Source of the DNA: Spirochaetota bacterium
GTDB taxonomy: Bacteria; Spirochaetota; JAGLSM01; JAKPMW01
DNA length: 16,196 nucleotides
Reading direction: 5' to 3'
NCBI GenBank assembly: GCA_029548715.1
Contig: JAKPMW010000280.1
Location: 1 to 16,196 of the forward strand
The notes under the pieces were generated by a model. That model made no database searches and was not told where the DNA came from. It worked only from the letters and a program-made list of their open reading frames with translations. The translations under genes and the position numbers were made by a program. Shown here one piece after another: positions 15,930-16,196 of the stretch. How positions within the stretch are numbered: the first letter of the stretch is position 1; each line of letters begins with the position of its first letter.

Positions 15930-15943
15930 GGAGCGTACGCTCC
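15930..15943. repeat. 14-bp perfect palindrome at the edge of the repeat array
   Basis: GGAGCGTACGCTCC reads the same on both strands. It follows a run of six T (15922-15927) and overlaps the beginning of the first array unit. Its right half is shared with the TACGCTCC of the units, so the first unit seems to be fused to an inverted piece of the same sequence. Confidence 0.6.
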
Positions 15944-16196
15944 GGCGAAGGTCTAACGGCTCGTCCCTCGCCGCGCTTACGCTCCGGTGAAGGGCTAACG
16001 GCTCGTCCCTCGCCGCGCTCTACCCTCCGGTGAAGGGCTAACGGCTCGTTCCTCGCCGCGCTTACGCTCCGGCGAAAGTCTAACGGCTCGTTCCTCGCCG
16101 CGCTTACGCTCCGGCGAAAGTCTAACGGCTCGTTCCTCGCCGCGCTCTACCCTCCGCTTACGCTCCGGTGAAGGTCTAACGGCTCGTCCCTCGCCG
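15935..16196. repeat. 42-bp tandem repeat array, six units, running off the window
   Basis: Units lie at 15935-15976, 15977-16018, 16020-16061, 16062-16103, 16104-16145 and 16158-16196 (the last cut by the window end). The unit is TTACGCTCCGGYGARRGKCT followed by AACGGCTCGTYCCTCGCCGC and GC. One extra T lies between units 2 and 3, and 12 extra bases (TCTACCCTCCGC) lie between units 5 and 6; unit 3 itself begins with the variant CTACCCTCC. Units 4 and 5 are identical. Stops occur in the frames I checked (TAA in CTAACGG, TAG and TAA on the other strand), so it is not a coding repeat. Each unit can fold on CGGYGA and TCGCCG. There are no unique spacers, so it is not a CRISPR array. Confidence 0.93.

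Noticed and set aside
15935..16196. CRISPR array
   Set aside because: The units abut with no unique spacers, and no cas gene is in the window.

Overview
This window comes from a GC-rich bacterial chromosome (about 60% G+C by eye). No mobile element, rRNA, tRNA or CRISPR array was seen. The organism looks Gram-negative: several products carry signal peptides or single membrane anchors but no lipid-attachment or cell-wall-sorting signal that I recognise. PEGA-like repeat proteins, GerMN-domain proteins, a stand-alone Smr protein and pyruvate phosphate dikinase together would fit a spirochaete-like or similar anaerobic lineage. That placement is a weak inference from gene content.

Layout from left to right. 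(1) 1-2679, minus: pyruvate phosphate dikinase, cut by the window edge shortly after its catalytic cysteine motif. A TATAAT-type promoter lies about 95 bases ahead of its GTG start. (2) 2909-7026, minus: a tightly packed four-gene operon in the order aroQ (type II 3-dehydroquinase), a TPR protein with a twelve-heptad coiled-coil tail, a secreted beta-rich protein of unknown family, and an M24 aminopeptidase-P-like peptidase. Every junction overlaps. (3) 7126-9452, plus, divergent from aroQ: a membrane-anchored GerMN protein, then a one-base overlap into a membrane-anchored protein of unknown family. (4) 9404-12248, minus: an anchored protein with a probable alpha/alpha-toroid C-terminal region, followed by a CPBP-type multi-pass membrane protein whose motif 1 is altered. 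The last gene of block 4 overlaps the last gene of block 3 tail to tail by 49 bases. (5) 12337-14786, plus: a small four-helix membrane protein, then a secreted protein made of eight tandem PEGA-like repeats and closed by a strong terminator. (6) 15064-15801, plus: an Smr-domain protein and a YidJ/COG2388-type small acetyltransferase that has its own promoter inside the end of the Smr gene. (7) 15802-16196: no gene. This stretch has a minus-strand terminator, a 14-bp palindrome and a 42-bp tandem repeat array that runs off the window.

Only ppdK (PEP/pyruvate interconversion) and aroQ (shikimate pathway) are recognisable metabolic enzymes. Most of the rest is cell-envelope material without an assigned role: at least seven products are exported or membrane-embedded. 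The aroQ and M24 peptidase pairing is a known neighbourhood in many bacteria. Here the two genes are separated by two exported proteins that are translationally coupled to them. The two divergent intergenic regions share a palindromic CTTGACAAG core that supplies a -35 element on the minus strand in both and on the plus strand in one. I see no defence system or other clearly new multi-gene system. The most unusual items are the 42-bp array, the exported-protein insertion in the aroQ operon, the eight-repeat PEGA-like protein and the alpha/alpha-toroid anchor protein.
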